Source: Arctopsyche grandis
Lineage: Eukaryota > Arthropoda > Insecta > Trichoptera > Hydropsychidae
Length of the DNA stretch: 64,000 nucleotides
Reading direction: 5' to 3'
Assembly: GCF_051622035.1 (NCBI RefSeq)
Contig: NC_135365.1
Coordinates: 2,904,501-2,968,500, forward strand
The position numbers and the translations under genes were made by a program. The notes under the pieces were generated by a model. The model was not told the DNA's origin and did not search any database. It saw only the letters and a list, made by a program, of their open reading frames with translations. This document shows, piece by piece, positions 43,320-54,452 of the stretch (its first letter is position 1; each line of letters starts with the position of its first letter).

Positions 43320-43728
43320 TGATTTTTAAATGCTTTTTATTATTTCGAAATTATGTTCACAATACATCTTATATCTATTTTAATAGCTACTGATCTACTG
43401 GTCATTTTCTATTTTACAATTTAATTTAATTTGGTTAGTAATTACAGTATTATATTATTCTAATGTTAATCTAAAGCATAATAGGAAAAAGAGCTCAAAA
43501 ACCTATTTACAATCCTTATAAATGTTCATAATACATCTAATACATAGTATTAATTAAAGACTCTCTTAAGTCGATGATCTAAAGCAGATTGTGTTTAGGT
43601 AATCTGTGTTTATACCTGAAGGGTACAGACATTTTGTTGTAATCACCGAGACTCTTCACAAGTGTGTTAGTATGGTTATTAGTGATTCTGTCATAGAATC
43701 TACTGGTTAAATTGTTAGTAATGTCTGT
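43320..43728 (-). mobile_element. LINE-B (Jockey-like) 3' end with intact C-terminal frame
   Basis: On the minus strand 43728-43579 reads 49 codons and TAG: LTSRFYDRITNNH, then TLVKSLGDYNK and YKHRLPKHNLL. A terminal Arg-Tyr-Lys-His-Arg-x-Pro-Lys-His block is typical of Jockey-type reverse transcriptases. The 3' UTR continues to 43320 (TTTTTAAATGCTTTTTATT). The 5' part is absent. Confidence 0.7.
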
Positions 43729-44289
43729 AAAAAACGAAATTTTATATATGGCATAAAAAATTTTGCGAATAATAATAAGTAAATTAAAGAAAAATCGACA
43801 ATGTTAAATAAACAAGGATCGCGTTTGACGGTCGCGGTGACCTTGCAAGTTTCCAGTACTGAAACATGTATATTGTGAGTAAGTGCTCGATTCGATTTGT
43901 GGTTTGTCAATGCCCACTTGGCAGCGTTTCGCAAACTGTGCCGCAATGTTTGAATTTTCTAATATTTAATGAAAATGCGCGTTAGTATGTTTGAGTTATG
44001 TTTGAGGCGGTATTAACGAATTAAGCCTATTTCAAAAGTAAAGACTGTGTCTCCGTGCGTGCGTTGTGCCTTGTTCCGCAGTTGTCTACGTGTGGCTATT
44101 GTTACCGATCTCATGCTAACAGTTATATCACGAGGCAGTTTAGTGAGTAAGTATTAGTACCATAAGTATGTATTAAGGTACCGCAGGACCCCAAACAAAC
44201 CAATTTATACTCGAAGAAACTATAGACAATACCCGCAAATTACTGCGTAGCTGTATAATCAAGTTTTCATTAACATTCACTAACAAAAC

Positions 44290-44900
44290 CACCTTCGCGA
44301 CTCTTGGAATGGCTCCTATTCCAAGAGTTATCCGACTTCTCAATGAAATCATTTGCTGCTGAGTCTGAATGTGATATCAGAGATTATTTTAAACTATTTG
44401 TCTGGTAGTCTGCACTTTATCATTATAATTTGATGGTTGTACCTGCTGCTCGCACAGTTCTTTATCGAATGGCTTCTATTCCAAGAGCTATCCGAATTCC
44501 TAATGAAATAGTTGCTGCTGAGCCCGAGTGTGATATTTTCCACCTCAGTGATCGGAGTTTACTATAACCTATTTGTCTGGTAGCCCGCGCTCATCATTAT
44601 TTTCGTAATTGGATGTGATGTATGAGTGGAATTTTGATCTTCTCTCTTCCATTTGGGTCTCGCAGGGATGTTTGTATTTGTGGCTGGTTCTTATACATAC
44701 ATATATCGGTGCTGGCTATAGGTGCAAGACATTCCCTACTTTGTATTTTAGTATTTGATATTTTTACTTTATCTGCTATTATTATAATGCTATTGTTTTA
44801 TATGATTATATGTAAATGTATTTTTTTTCCGTGTATATATTTTTATTTTTCTCATATCCTGAGACTCTTGTAATGCCACAATGGTCCAAACTTAAACTAA
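44290..44900 (+). mobile_element. LINE-C 3' end, C-terminus partly duplicated
   Basis: 44436-44567 reads VVPAARTVLYRMASIPRAIR to DRSLL and stop, the RT-NxL-x-S-P-x-x-R pattern of non-LTR retrotransposon C-termini. A diverged copy of the same part (CTATTCCAAGAG...GAAATCATTTGCTGCTGAG) precedes it at 44310-44410, giving a local duplication of about 150 bp. Confidence 0.55.
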
Positions 44901-46123
44901 AATAAATAAATATTGTAAAATGACACGAAAGCCATGTGAAACGTAAAGGAGGTATGTAAAAATATGATACGGTTGAATATAGGTGGGGTATCAAAACTGA
45001 AAGTCTACAAAAGTTGAAAACTTCTGTCGTATTGATTAAATGGAGTGCTCGCCTAATGGGATTAAACATCACCGTGTTCATTGTTTCGATTTAAACTGAG
45101 CAATGTAAATACACTTAAGCGATAGAGACAGTGAAAATTTTCTTGGAAAAGTGGTGTTCGGTGTTCAATTGCGCAAGTGATTGATTGGTTTAGAAGAAAA
45201 TTACTGAAATAAAGATACGATAGGAAGCGTTGATTAATGGCAAAAGTGAAACGTAGGAGTAATCTGAAGTGTAGTGTATGTATGTATATAAATTTAGTAT
45301 ATACATATTTATAAACGACTAGAGAGGGAGGGGGTAATGATACGAAGCGAGAAGAAGAGGAGGGTGCTCTGACTTAAGGGTGTCTCTTTCGTTATATAAT
45401 TTTCAACCAATTCACACTTAACTATGGCAACCTCTACTTTCTTGACATTTTTAAAGCTTTTTATTAGCTTGACACATTTAACTCAGTTAGTTCAATGAGA
45501 TTGCTGCCCGTAAAAATGTTGTGATTTAATTTTGAACCACTCTTTAGTCGTTTTGATATTTTAGGGGGGCTAGCTATGTAGCATTGGAGTAATCTATTGT
45601 TTTCAACTTGAAGCTAGAAGAGTTAAGAAGAAGCTAGAAGAGAAGCTTGAAGCTAGTAATCATTAAAGAACTCATTAAAATTGGATGTGGCTATTTGTAC
45701 ATATGTAAAGTATCGACGAATTATTGACTATTTGTACATACAGTATCGACGAATTATTGGCTATTTGTAGATACAGTACATAGTACATAAGAAGATTATA
45801 ACAATTAGGATTTAAGATGAATAAATTATAAGATTAGAAATTTAAAGTCGATTAAAAAACTTTTCCTTCGGCCGTTGCACATAACCTAACAGCGAAAGTG
45901 ACGTTTGGTATAAACTTTTTAAAAGTCAACAAAACTGTTCCAAAACCGAATACAAGACTAAGTTTCAATTCAATCTCACTTATTTGATGCTTCTTTGCAC
46001 TGCTGCCATAGTATTACAGTGAAATTTTGGACGAATTATTGACTATTCGTATCTTTTTTTTTTCTAGAGCATTAACATTTTGCCTTTAAAAATTGATCCA
46101 AAGCGATGAGTAGACTTATAAAT

Positions 46124-46421
46124 ATAAAATGCGAATTCATAAAAACATCCATAGTGACATCTATGGAGAAATTTTTGCAGCATTTTATAATCAAATTGGC
46201 AAACCTCAAGACCCTGAATAACTTGAGATTAGCAAGACGGATAGAATATGACAATTTTTACAGGAACCGTTTCAATTAAAATCAGAAACAATGGCAAACT
46301 CTGATAAGAAACGATCGACCTGGAGTCACAAACCAAAATATGGCCAGCAGTGGAACTCAAACCCGTGACCACACTGCTCGAAAGCATATTATGCTTAACA
46401 CTAGTCCGCGCCGCTGGTTTG
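46124..46421 (-). repeat. tRNA-headed SINE
   Basis: Complement of the family with TTTGCAGCATTTTATAATCA, GATAAGAAACGATCGACCTG, CACAAACCAAAATATGGCC and head edge CGCGCCGCTGGTTT. Confidence 0.85.
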
Positions 46422-47453
46422 ATGTAAAACTTCTAAACGGATGGTAAAGTGATTTAATTTGATGATAAGGACAGCGTCATGAAACGCTGAAACGCTTTGA
46501 GAGTTACCTTACAAAGCTAACTGTAGTGTGTGGTGTATTTAAAAACACATGATTCTGGGCATTCACAACGAACTTTCGATTGGGAATCTCCAAGATAATA
46601 CAACCTATACGTTTTTTAAAAAGTCATTGTCGATCATCATTGATAGAAATTCGATTTTAAAATACGATTCAAACGCGAAACGATCTTGTAGTATAAAATG
46701 TGGCCATAAATTGAGACTACTATACATAGGTGTCGTCAATCTTAAAGGCCGACGTTTAATGACCAATGCGAGCAATGTTATTATTCTGCTCGCATTGTTG
46801 TCTATTTTGTTCTGACGAAGGTTAAATAAACACATTCGCAAGTAGGTTGGGTCTCGGAACTTAACCTAACCCACTAACAACAACGGAACGTTTCAATTAG
46901 AAAACAAATCAAATGTTCAGAACTATACACATTCTGTGAAGTCACGTACTACGACTTCTAAATATAAATATAGCAAATTGGGAACAACTAAAAAACAAAA
47001 CTACTATTAGTAGCGGTAGAAAACACATTTCGACACATCACTATTGCGATACACGTGAGTTGCTTTGTTATTGTTTACACAACACTTTTATTGGCTGCTT
47101 TAGTTAATGAAAACAATTAAGAGCGCATCATATCGGTCGAATATTATTGCGTAATTTATGACCGAACATAAGCGAGCAGTCTCAAAGCCAATAAAATTGA
47201 CTTTTGAAGTGACATTTGGTCTATGTAGGCGTTGTATAATTTCGAGATTTGTTGTTGTTCAAGTTGTATGTAAAATAATAATAAAAAAAACCATCGCAGA
47301 ATGCGGTCGTGCAAATTCATAGAATGCGAATTCTTCGACGTGTACATAAGTAAAGCGAAACCTTATAAGCTAGGCCAGACTTGGTCGAACTGTGGTTTAC
47401 GACGCGCAGTAATATTAATTTAGAGCCGTATATTTATACAAACAAATATAAAC

Positions 47454-47947
47454 GGTGTTTTTATTTAGAGGTACAGAATTTTAAAATTAAATAAAACAGA
47501 TAAATCTCGTTTTTAATGACCATGGTATTGGCTTTATTTGAAGAAGATATTGTGTCATTAATGGTTCGAATGAAGCGCTATCTGGAAGTCCAGTATTCGG
47601 CCACCTTTTCAAACAGCTGATGCCGTATATCGGCAATAACGCGGCTAAGGCTTCCAAGTCGTCCATCGTCTCTGTTTTATCGGCGTAAACTAGCGACTTC
47701 AAATATCTCCACGGAAAATAGTTCAAAAGTGCTAAATCACACGATCTTGGAGACCAATTCATGGTCGTAAAATGGACGAAACATACAGTAAGTTTTGCGA
47801 CCTGAACCATGATTTTCGAAATAAATTTGCACAGTTTGCAAGCGTTGTTCTGGCGAAAGTGCTAACGTTACAAATCTAGGCGAGAGTACAAATCAGCTAT
47901 CAGCTGTCAAATTGTCAATTCGAAAAACAAACCTCTGAAAAAACACC
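47454..47947 (-). pseudogene. Internally deleted DDE transposon with inverted ends
   Basis: Ends GGTGTTTTTATTTAGAGGT (left) and GGTGTTTTTTCAGAGGT (right, complement) are inverted. On the minus strand the start reads SPEQRLQTVQIYFENHG and RPFYDHE, the N-terminal helix-turn-helix typical of a Tc1/mariner-related family (often annotated DUF4817). It joins directly to the C-terminal part, WSPRSCDLALLNYFPW and VYADKTETMDDLEA, then in a shifted frame IRHQLFEKVAEYWTSR and stop. The catalytic middle is deleted, so it is a non-autonomous relic. Confidence 0.72.
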
Positions 47948-48094
47948 TTTATCTACGAATCAATTCGTTAATATACATGCGGAAGGTGGACAGTGAGACT
48001 TATTTAGCGCTTTAAACCATGTTAATATTTCGATGCGCTGAAACGAACTGTCGTTTGGTCACATCATACTAACTTAAATATATGTACATTGGAC

Positions 48095-48104
48095 CCATAT
48101 ATAC

Positions 48105-48171
<67 letters not shown>

Positions 48172-48175
48172 TACT
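48095..48175. repeat. (TA)n microsatellite
   Basis: An almost pure run of TA repeats of about 60 bp with TACATA variants at both ends. Confidence 0.9.
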
Positions 48176-48214
48176 GACTTGAAAAAACTGTATGCCATAT
48201 ATAATATTCCGTTT

Positions 48215-48345
48215 GTTACAGACATTACTAACAAACTAACCAGTAGATTCTATGATAGAATCACTAATAACCATACATACTAACACACTTGTGTGATTAC
48301 AACAAAATGTCTATACCCTTCATATACACAGATTACCTAAACACA
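48215..48345 (+). mobile_element. LINE-B C-terminal fragment (second copy)
   Basis: It matches 43728-43590 (complement) closely: ACAGACATTACTAACAA, AGTAGATTCTATGATAGAAT and TTACAACAAAATGTCTATA. A 4-bp insertion (CATA) and an 8-bp loss shift the frame. Confidence 0.7.
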
Positions 48346-48794
48346 ATTCATATACATACATTCATGTATGTATGCATGTATATGAATTGTTTCGGTAAGA
48401 CTTAAATAGTTAAAAATTATGTATTCAAGCGCACTGAATTAGAAGGCGTCAATGGAATTTGAGCGATCACCATAAACAGCACCCACTTTATTAATAAATC
48501 ACACTATTAGGACTGCCTGTTTATAGATTTGTATCTCCGTGTCCCGGTCCACGAATCGGTTTTCTCGGTATTATATCCATGTAGCTAGTTAATCAGACAA
48601 AAAACTACCTAAGAAAATTAAGTAAATGTGAGAATGAAAGGTGAAAGTGTCACAAGGGTTCAAGGACCAGTGCGAAGTTCGAGTGGAATGCGACTCGTTA
48701 GAGTTGATTTTGTCCTTGCGCTTGACCTGCAATTACTGCCGACCGAAGGAAGTAACGGTCCCGGGATTCAAAATCTAGGGGCGCCAAACATGTC

Positions 48795-49055
48795 GGTAAA
48801 AGTTGGAATTATCGACAGGGCGGACTCTCTAGGCTCGGAAACGAGGCTCGGTCGAACCGCTTCTTCCTGTCATTGGTTGCTCTTTGCGAGTAAAGTACAT
48901 GTCGTAGTATTTCATCAGATAAAAGTCGAGGTAATTCAAGGCAAGTCAATACTAAAGTACTCGCAAAGAGCAACCAATGACAGGAAGAAGCGGGTCGACC
49001 GAGCCTCGCTTCCAAGCCTAGAGGGTCCGCCCTGTCGAGAATTCCGACTTTTACC
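48795..49055. mobile_element. Foldback MITE with ~107-bp arms
   Basis: The left arm starts GGTAAAAGTTGGAATTATCG; the right arm (complement) starts GGTAAAAGTCGGAATTCTCG. Both then share GACAGGGCGGAC, GAGGCTCGGTCGA and TTCCTGTCATTGGTTGCTC. Flanks AACATGTC and AAAATGTC may be an 8-bp duplication with one mismatch. The CG content is much higher than around it. Confidence 0.8.
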
Positions 49056-49136
49056 AAAATGTCATCACAAATTTCAATGTGAAATGAATGCAATAAATTC
49101 CTGAATTTTTAAATGAAATAATAAATGCAAAGATAT

Positions 49137-49628
49137 TGTAACGTACGCCGCGGATTAAGCGAATAGAATCCCAGAGACTGTGTGACCTTTCAAAGATTAT
49201 CTGTAACGGATATCTGTTAACGGATTAACTAAATGCATACCGTGCGACTGGTATAAGTGCATGAAACAATGATTGCACTTCTCATACCGTGGGAATACAT
49301 ATCCGAATACGTGACTATACAGTAGGTAAACAGATTAGACGTCCTGAGAGACCGTGAGACCGGAGTAAGTGGTTTTAGGGATTAGCGACAAGCTAAGTGC
49401 ATGCAAGCTAAACAATGATTGCACTTCTCATACCGTGGGAATACATATCCGAATACGTGACTATACAGTAGGTAAACAGATTAGACGTCCTGAGAGATCT
49501 ACCCCTTATAAGGCGGTACGTAGGCGATATCATGTCATTCTGGACTTAGCAGTGACACTGCGTGTATCTCCTTAATCATCAATAAATGCTGTGAAACGAC
49601 TGTTGGCCTTTTACTTGGATCCTCCACC
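49137..49628 (+). mobile_element. LTR, subfamily C, with internal duplication and truncated 3' end
   Basis: It begins TGTAACGTACGCCGCGG after ATAT. A segment of about 155 bp (CAATGATTGCACTTCTCATA to AGACGTCCTGAGAGA) occurs twice in tandem. It stops at GGATCCTCCACC, before the usual CTACGCAACA end, and joins AATTAATTAATTG. Confidence 0.8.
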
Positions 49629-50519
49629 TTAATTAATTAATTGATAGATTTAATTTGACAGCAAATTATAAAAAAAAAATAAAGAAAGTATTTAGAATTT
49701 TTCATTAACCGCTGCTTAGTTTAGATATTTTTCAGTAAGCTTTAAATACTCAAAAATTATTTATGACCGTACGTATGTAAATGGTTCAAGATTTCAATTT
49801 CACCATCAATCATCCAATTTCTAAATGTCTCGGCGGGCATTGGGACAATTAAGGCAGTTTTAACCCCCACTTAATTCAATAATTGGCAGATTTGTATGAG
49901 ACCTCGCACGGTAGAAGTGAAACTTTCAAATTGAAATTGAAACACGATTAGATGAGAGTGGCGGGGATTGACGTAAATGCATACATAAGATGGGGTGGGG
50001 GGGGGGGGTATTTGCCTTTTTACAACTAGTTAAGAAGGCTGGACACCAGCGCCTTGTCCATACAAACGAATTACACTTCTCCCTTCCTCAAATATGGCAC
50101 TAGAGAAATTATTTTTTAATATGCTATGGATATCCACCATAGGCATGTTTCCGTCTTTTTTATTTTTTTTGATTAGTTATTTTTTATAGGAGCTAGGAGC
50201 CACCGAACATCTATAAAATCACCTCGGTTTTACACCCACGAAAAGAGTCCAGCGTGCTAATTAAACGGTTGATTTAAAAAAAATACGAAGACAGAAACAT
50301 AGAAAGTATCTTTCTCATACCGATGATGAATTTTTTTTTAAATTGGTCCAGTTTTGGAGGAGAAAACTGGAGAATACGCAATCTCGATTTTGTCGATTTA
50401 AAATAGGTATTATCTGATCGAGGCGCAACTGTCGCATTCACTCAATAAATATATTGATGGTATATAATGTCGCATTCACTCAATATATATATCGAAGAAA
50501 GGAACGGCAACAAAATTAA

Positions 50520-50790
50520 GCCCTCTTAAGGCAATTTACATGACAGCGACTTCAATTCAAATCGGGGATACTTTTGTCTCGATTTTTGCCTTTTTAAACT
50601 TGCCAGAAAGATCCAACTCAATTTTAATAATTGCCAATCATCAGTGCACATCGAAATGTCATCTGCGCAACCCAATGAATATCTCGTCTTTCGAACATTC
50701 TTAAATTAAAACAGTCGGGAATTTCGTCGAGACGTCAAATACCGAAATGCAGTCGCGTCGTTTGCAGCGATTTGTTGCACACCCGACTGA
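50520..50790. repeat. Relative of the 41033 MITE
   Basis: It shares AACTTGCCAGAAAGATCCAA and TTGCCAATCATCA with 41100-41155. Its ends are diverged; GTCGTTTGCAGCGATTTGTTG weakly matches the family end. Confidence 0.5.
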
Positions 50791-50922
50791 GATGCAGCAT
50801 GCATTTTTCGTTATCACTTCTGCGACGGTTTGCATAACAGTTTACGTTAAAAAATATAGCATAGTTTATAGAAGGGACAATATAATTATTTTATTTATTT
50901 ATTTTTATATAGATATATGTAT

Positions 50923-51320
50923 ATCAGGAAGGCTTGACAGGAAGACCCCAATGCGCCTTCCCGGACAATTAATTACAAACAATGCAGCATTTTTATTACA
51001 TAAATCACTGTATTTCGAGAAGCCAAAGAACATGATATAAACAATTAATTAATTAATCCATTGAGACATCTATGGATTTTTAGACTTGTACATACTTTTT
51101 TACAAATTGTACATACAATAATATAGAAGATTTGTGACAGCAGGTAGGATAATTTTTTGCCAATTTTTAAGGAACCGTTTCAACAATGATTAGATAAATT
51201 TGTCAAATTCTGATAAGAAACGATCGATTTGGACTCACAAACATCCAAATCTAACCAGCAGTATATTAAAGATTAGTCCGGAATCGAACACAATAATCTC
51301 TTGGTGCTAAACATTGCTGA
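50923..51320 (-). repeat. SINE, subfamily B, with hairpin-type tail
   Basis: Nearly collinear with 21550-21950: CAGGAAGGCTTGACAGGAAG, ATTACAAACAATGCAGCAT, AGGAACCGTTTCAACAATG and a head ending GGTGCTAAACATTGC. Confidence 0.82.
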
Positions 51321-52488
51321 CTTATATGAGGTAAAAGCAACAGTAATTTCCCTTTTGCTTACAACACAAACAACGATAAGTATGAACCGTGAACCTTACA
51401 TGTTTATCAGTCATACATGTGTATTATATGTAGATAAAAATGCAAGCTTGGCGATCTTTCTATATACAAAACAAAACATGCTAAGATTATTCCGGTACAG
51501 ACACACACATAAACGAAAGCAACGGAAAAAGTGCAATGCGATCCTGAATTCAAAGTGCAACGATGTGCAATCGACCTCCAGACTGCAACGACGAGGTCAA
51601 CGTGACGTCACAGTAGGGAGTGTTTGGCCTCAAAACAACAACCAGGGATAAAAAACACACACACAATACCATGTAAGGAACTGAAAACAAACAGTTTATA
51701 CCATAATAATGCACTTTTTTCAGTCGGCAATGTCAAAAGTGCATTTAAAGCCGGCAGTGCAACTTTGACGTTTCGTAGCGGTTGGCGCCAGCGAGCGAGG
51801 ACAATGTTGTTATTATTGTATGCAGTTATATCGAGAAAATATTATCGTATAGATTTACGAGGATAATTATTGATAAGTGATCCGAATAATAAACGCTATC
51901 ACCATGTTGGAAATACACTTGAGGGAAAATTTGTGACTTGAGGGAAAATTTGGTTGTTTTTGACGACTTTTATCTAAATTAGACAGATTTGAGTTAACGT
52001 GACGCACGTGAATTTTTTTATTATTACTTTTGTGTTTTATCGCTAAGTTGATTGTGGAAAAATTGCCGCAGTTAAGTTTTCCGCACGGAAAATTTAGAAA
52101 GTGAAAAAATTACAATTCAAATTTGAAAAGAGTAAAATGAAATATGACCCGTCCAAATTAGAACGCAAGACGCGCGGTTGAACATGGAAAGGCTGAACAT
52201 GGCAAGGCGGGCACAGACGAATGAAGACACGAATGGTTCAAGTCTCGACAAAATATGCTATTATTGTGGTAATTAAAAAAAACATAGATCGAATGTATCC
52301 TGACGGATCTAATAAATCGGAATCCCCCCTTTCATTTTATCGCGAAATCGAGTTATTAGCATCTCTAATTTGTTGAATCTTATAAGAAATTGAAGAATGC
52401 TACCTACAACATGTATATACATATATCAAAAATTTGTTGAATCTCCAAAGATGTCTCTATTTGTATTTTATTGTAATATAATGTGAAC

Positions 52489-52795
52489 CAGCAGCGTGGA
52501 CTAGTGGTAAGCATATTATGCTTTCGAGGAGTGGTCACGGTTCGATTCCCACTAGTCGGCTGTTGACCAGACCTTGGTTTGTGACTCTAGGTCGATCGTT
52601 TCCTTCCAGAGTGTGCCAATTTTTCTGATTTTCATTGAAACGGTTCCGGTTCAAATCTCAAATATTCATTGTCTTGAGGTTCACCAATATCTATAGTAAA
52701 AATGCTGCAAAAAATTCTCCATAGATGTCACTGTGGATGATGTTTTGTACGAATTCACATTTTTTAAAAATCCTTGTATTAATTGTATTATTTTA
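52489..52795 (+). repeat. tRNA-headed SINE
   Basis: Head CAGCAGCGTGGACTAGTGG and GGTTCGATTCCCACTAG, then TTGTGACTCTAGGTCGATCG, GAAACGGTTCCGG and AAAATGCTGC. Confidence 0.85.
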
Positions 52796-52831
52796 TTGTT
52801 ATTTATTTCCCACTGCCTTTTTACAAGGTGT

Positions 52832-53100
52832 TTAAGGCTTTGACTCACTATCATCGAGAGGAATTATTGCCATTTTCAAATACTTCTTTGGAGTATTAAA
52901 AGGAAGTATTGCCAACCCTTCAATTTTATCGGAACTGATATTGATTTTGGGCGCCTGAATGCGATAGAGCTTTGCGTCATCGTTTACTTTTCCAACCAAT
53001 TGCTGCGAAAACATCTGCTTTCAATAACTCGTCTCTTGTAAAGGCTAACCGGTTCCTTAATGTGATAGATGAACATTTGGACCTGTTTGATTGTCATGAT
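52832..53100 (-). pseudogene. Unidentified coding-like segment, frameshifted
   Basis: The frame ending at 52832 reads KLYRIQAPKINISSDKIEGL and AILPFNTPKKYLKMAIIPLD to a TAA. A second frame just upstream (about 53085-52990) reads LRNRLAFTRDELLKADVFAA. Composition looks protein-like and the two could join by one frameshift near 52995. I recognise no family. It may be a retrocopy, a transposon gene fragment or an exon. Confidence 0.3.
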
Positions 53101-53205
53101 GATATGATTTTTGATTTTTAAATGCTTTTTATTATTACGAAATTATGTATGTTCACAATACATCTTATTTCTATTTTAATAGCTACTGATCTACTGATCA
53201 TTACT
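53100..53205 (-). mobile_element. LINE-B 3' UTR fragment
   Basis: TTTTTAAATGCTTTTTATTA, TTCACAATACATCTTAT and TTAATAGCTACTGATCTACT match 43320-43405. Confidence 0.7.
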
Positions 53206-54239
53206 GACTGTATGTATAATACATGTGTTGAAAACTGTGGATTTTTATAGTACATACATACATACTACATATGCATGTATGTATTATATGTACATATATA
53301 CAAACATAAAAAGTTTTTGGCATGTGTGTGCGTCACATGCCAAAAACACACGGTAGAGGTGAAACTTTCAAGTTTGTTCTAGACAAATAGTTAGCGGTGC
53401 GGGGGGCTTGCGTAACGCTTCTGCCCCGAATCACGTCCATTAAAAGATTTTATTTAAAAAAATATTGTTGTATAAACATCTTTTGAGCGATTTTCTCGCG
53501 TTCGGAATAAAAATAACAATTCATCTTCACGAAAAGGGTTAATGACACGCGCAAACATGGCGCTATTGCTGAAACCGGATTAAAAATAAATATAAACAAT
53601 ATTAAAAGAAAACCACTAATGCGAAACATGAATCAACAAAATATGTATACACTCGGTAAGAAATAACGCAAAATTTTAAACAAAGAAATTTTAATCACTT
53701 ATTTACATACATATAAGAATGAATCATATGTGACTAAATTGAAATTGATAATAGATTTTGTTGACAATTTTAAAGATTTTTATATATTCATGTATAATCT
53801 TCAGAAAAACTTGTTTATAAATAGAATATGCCAAAAGAAATTAATAAAAAAATCTACTTAAGACAAGGTTATAATAAATTAAAATATTCAAATGATGATG
53901 AATCATGCGAGATCATATCTCCTTATCTGTACGTATTGCGCTGTTTATTTAAAAAAAAAAGGAAATGCATCATGTGATCTATTCTTAAAAATCATGATGC
54001 ATCATATTATCCTCAAATCATTATGCGATTCTTTAAAATAAAATTATTTTATAAAATTTGACGAATCAAAAAGAGAACACGCAGATATACAGAACCAAAG
54101 TTTTATCAATATTATTTAGGTTGACGGACACTTGCTCGACGGACATTTGGACGAACGGACATTCAGTCTACGAACATTCGCCCGAGCGGACAAAGTTTTT
54201 AATCTCGAAATTTGTCCATTTATATGTAAAAAAAAAGAC

Positions 54240-54348
54240 TAAAAATGTAAGTTTATCAAAAATTGTTTGATGACTTTTTAAAATTATTCTAAAAATTTTA
54301 TATCGATGTTTCTAATATTTGGCCAGGAAGGCACATTGAGCTTTACCT
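54240..54348 (+). repeat. SINE/LINE tail fragment with broken hairpin
   Basis: AATGTAAGTTTATCAAAAA and TTGGCCAGGAAGGCACATTG match 35705-35815. The right hairpin arm is replaced by the start of the inverted repeat at 54350. Confidence 0.7.
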
Positions 54349-54349
54349 G

Positions 54350-54452
54350 TTTCGACTATTCTTGTGGATTAATAACAAAGATTCTATTGATAACTGGCTT
54401 ACCTCGATAAAATAAACGAATTTTTGTTATTAATCCACAAGAATAGTCGAAA
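54350..54452. repeat. Perfect 30-bp inverted repeat
   Basis: Arms 54350-54379 and 54423-54452 are exact complements; the left starts TTTCGACTATTCTTGTGG. The 43-nt spacer is AT-rich. Confidence 0.85.

Noticed and set aside
48089..48283. Ile-Tyr repeat frame
   Set aside because: A translation of the (TA)n microsatellite joined to a LINE-B fragment.
48628..49104. 158-residue frame as a gene
   Set aside because: Most of it is the foldback MITE at 48795-49055; the opposite strand gives a similar frame because the arms are complementary.
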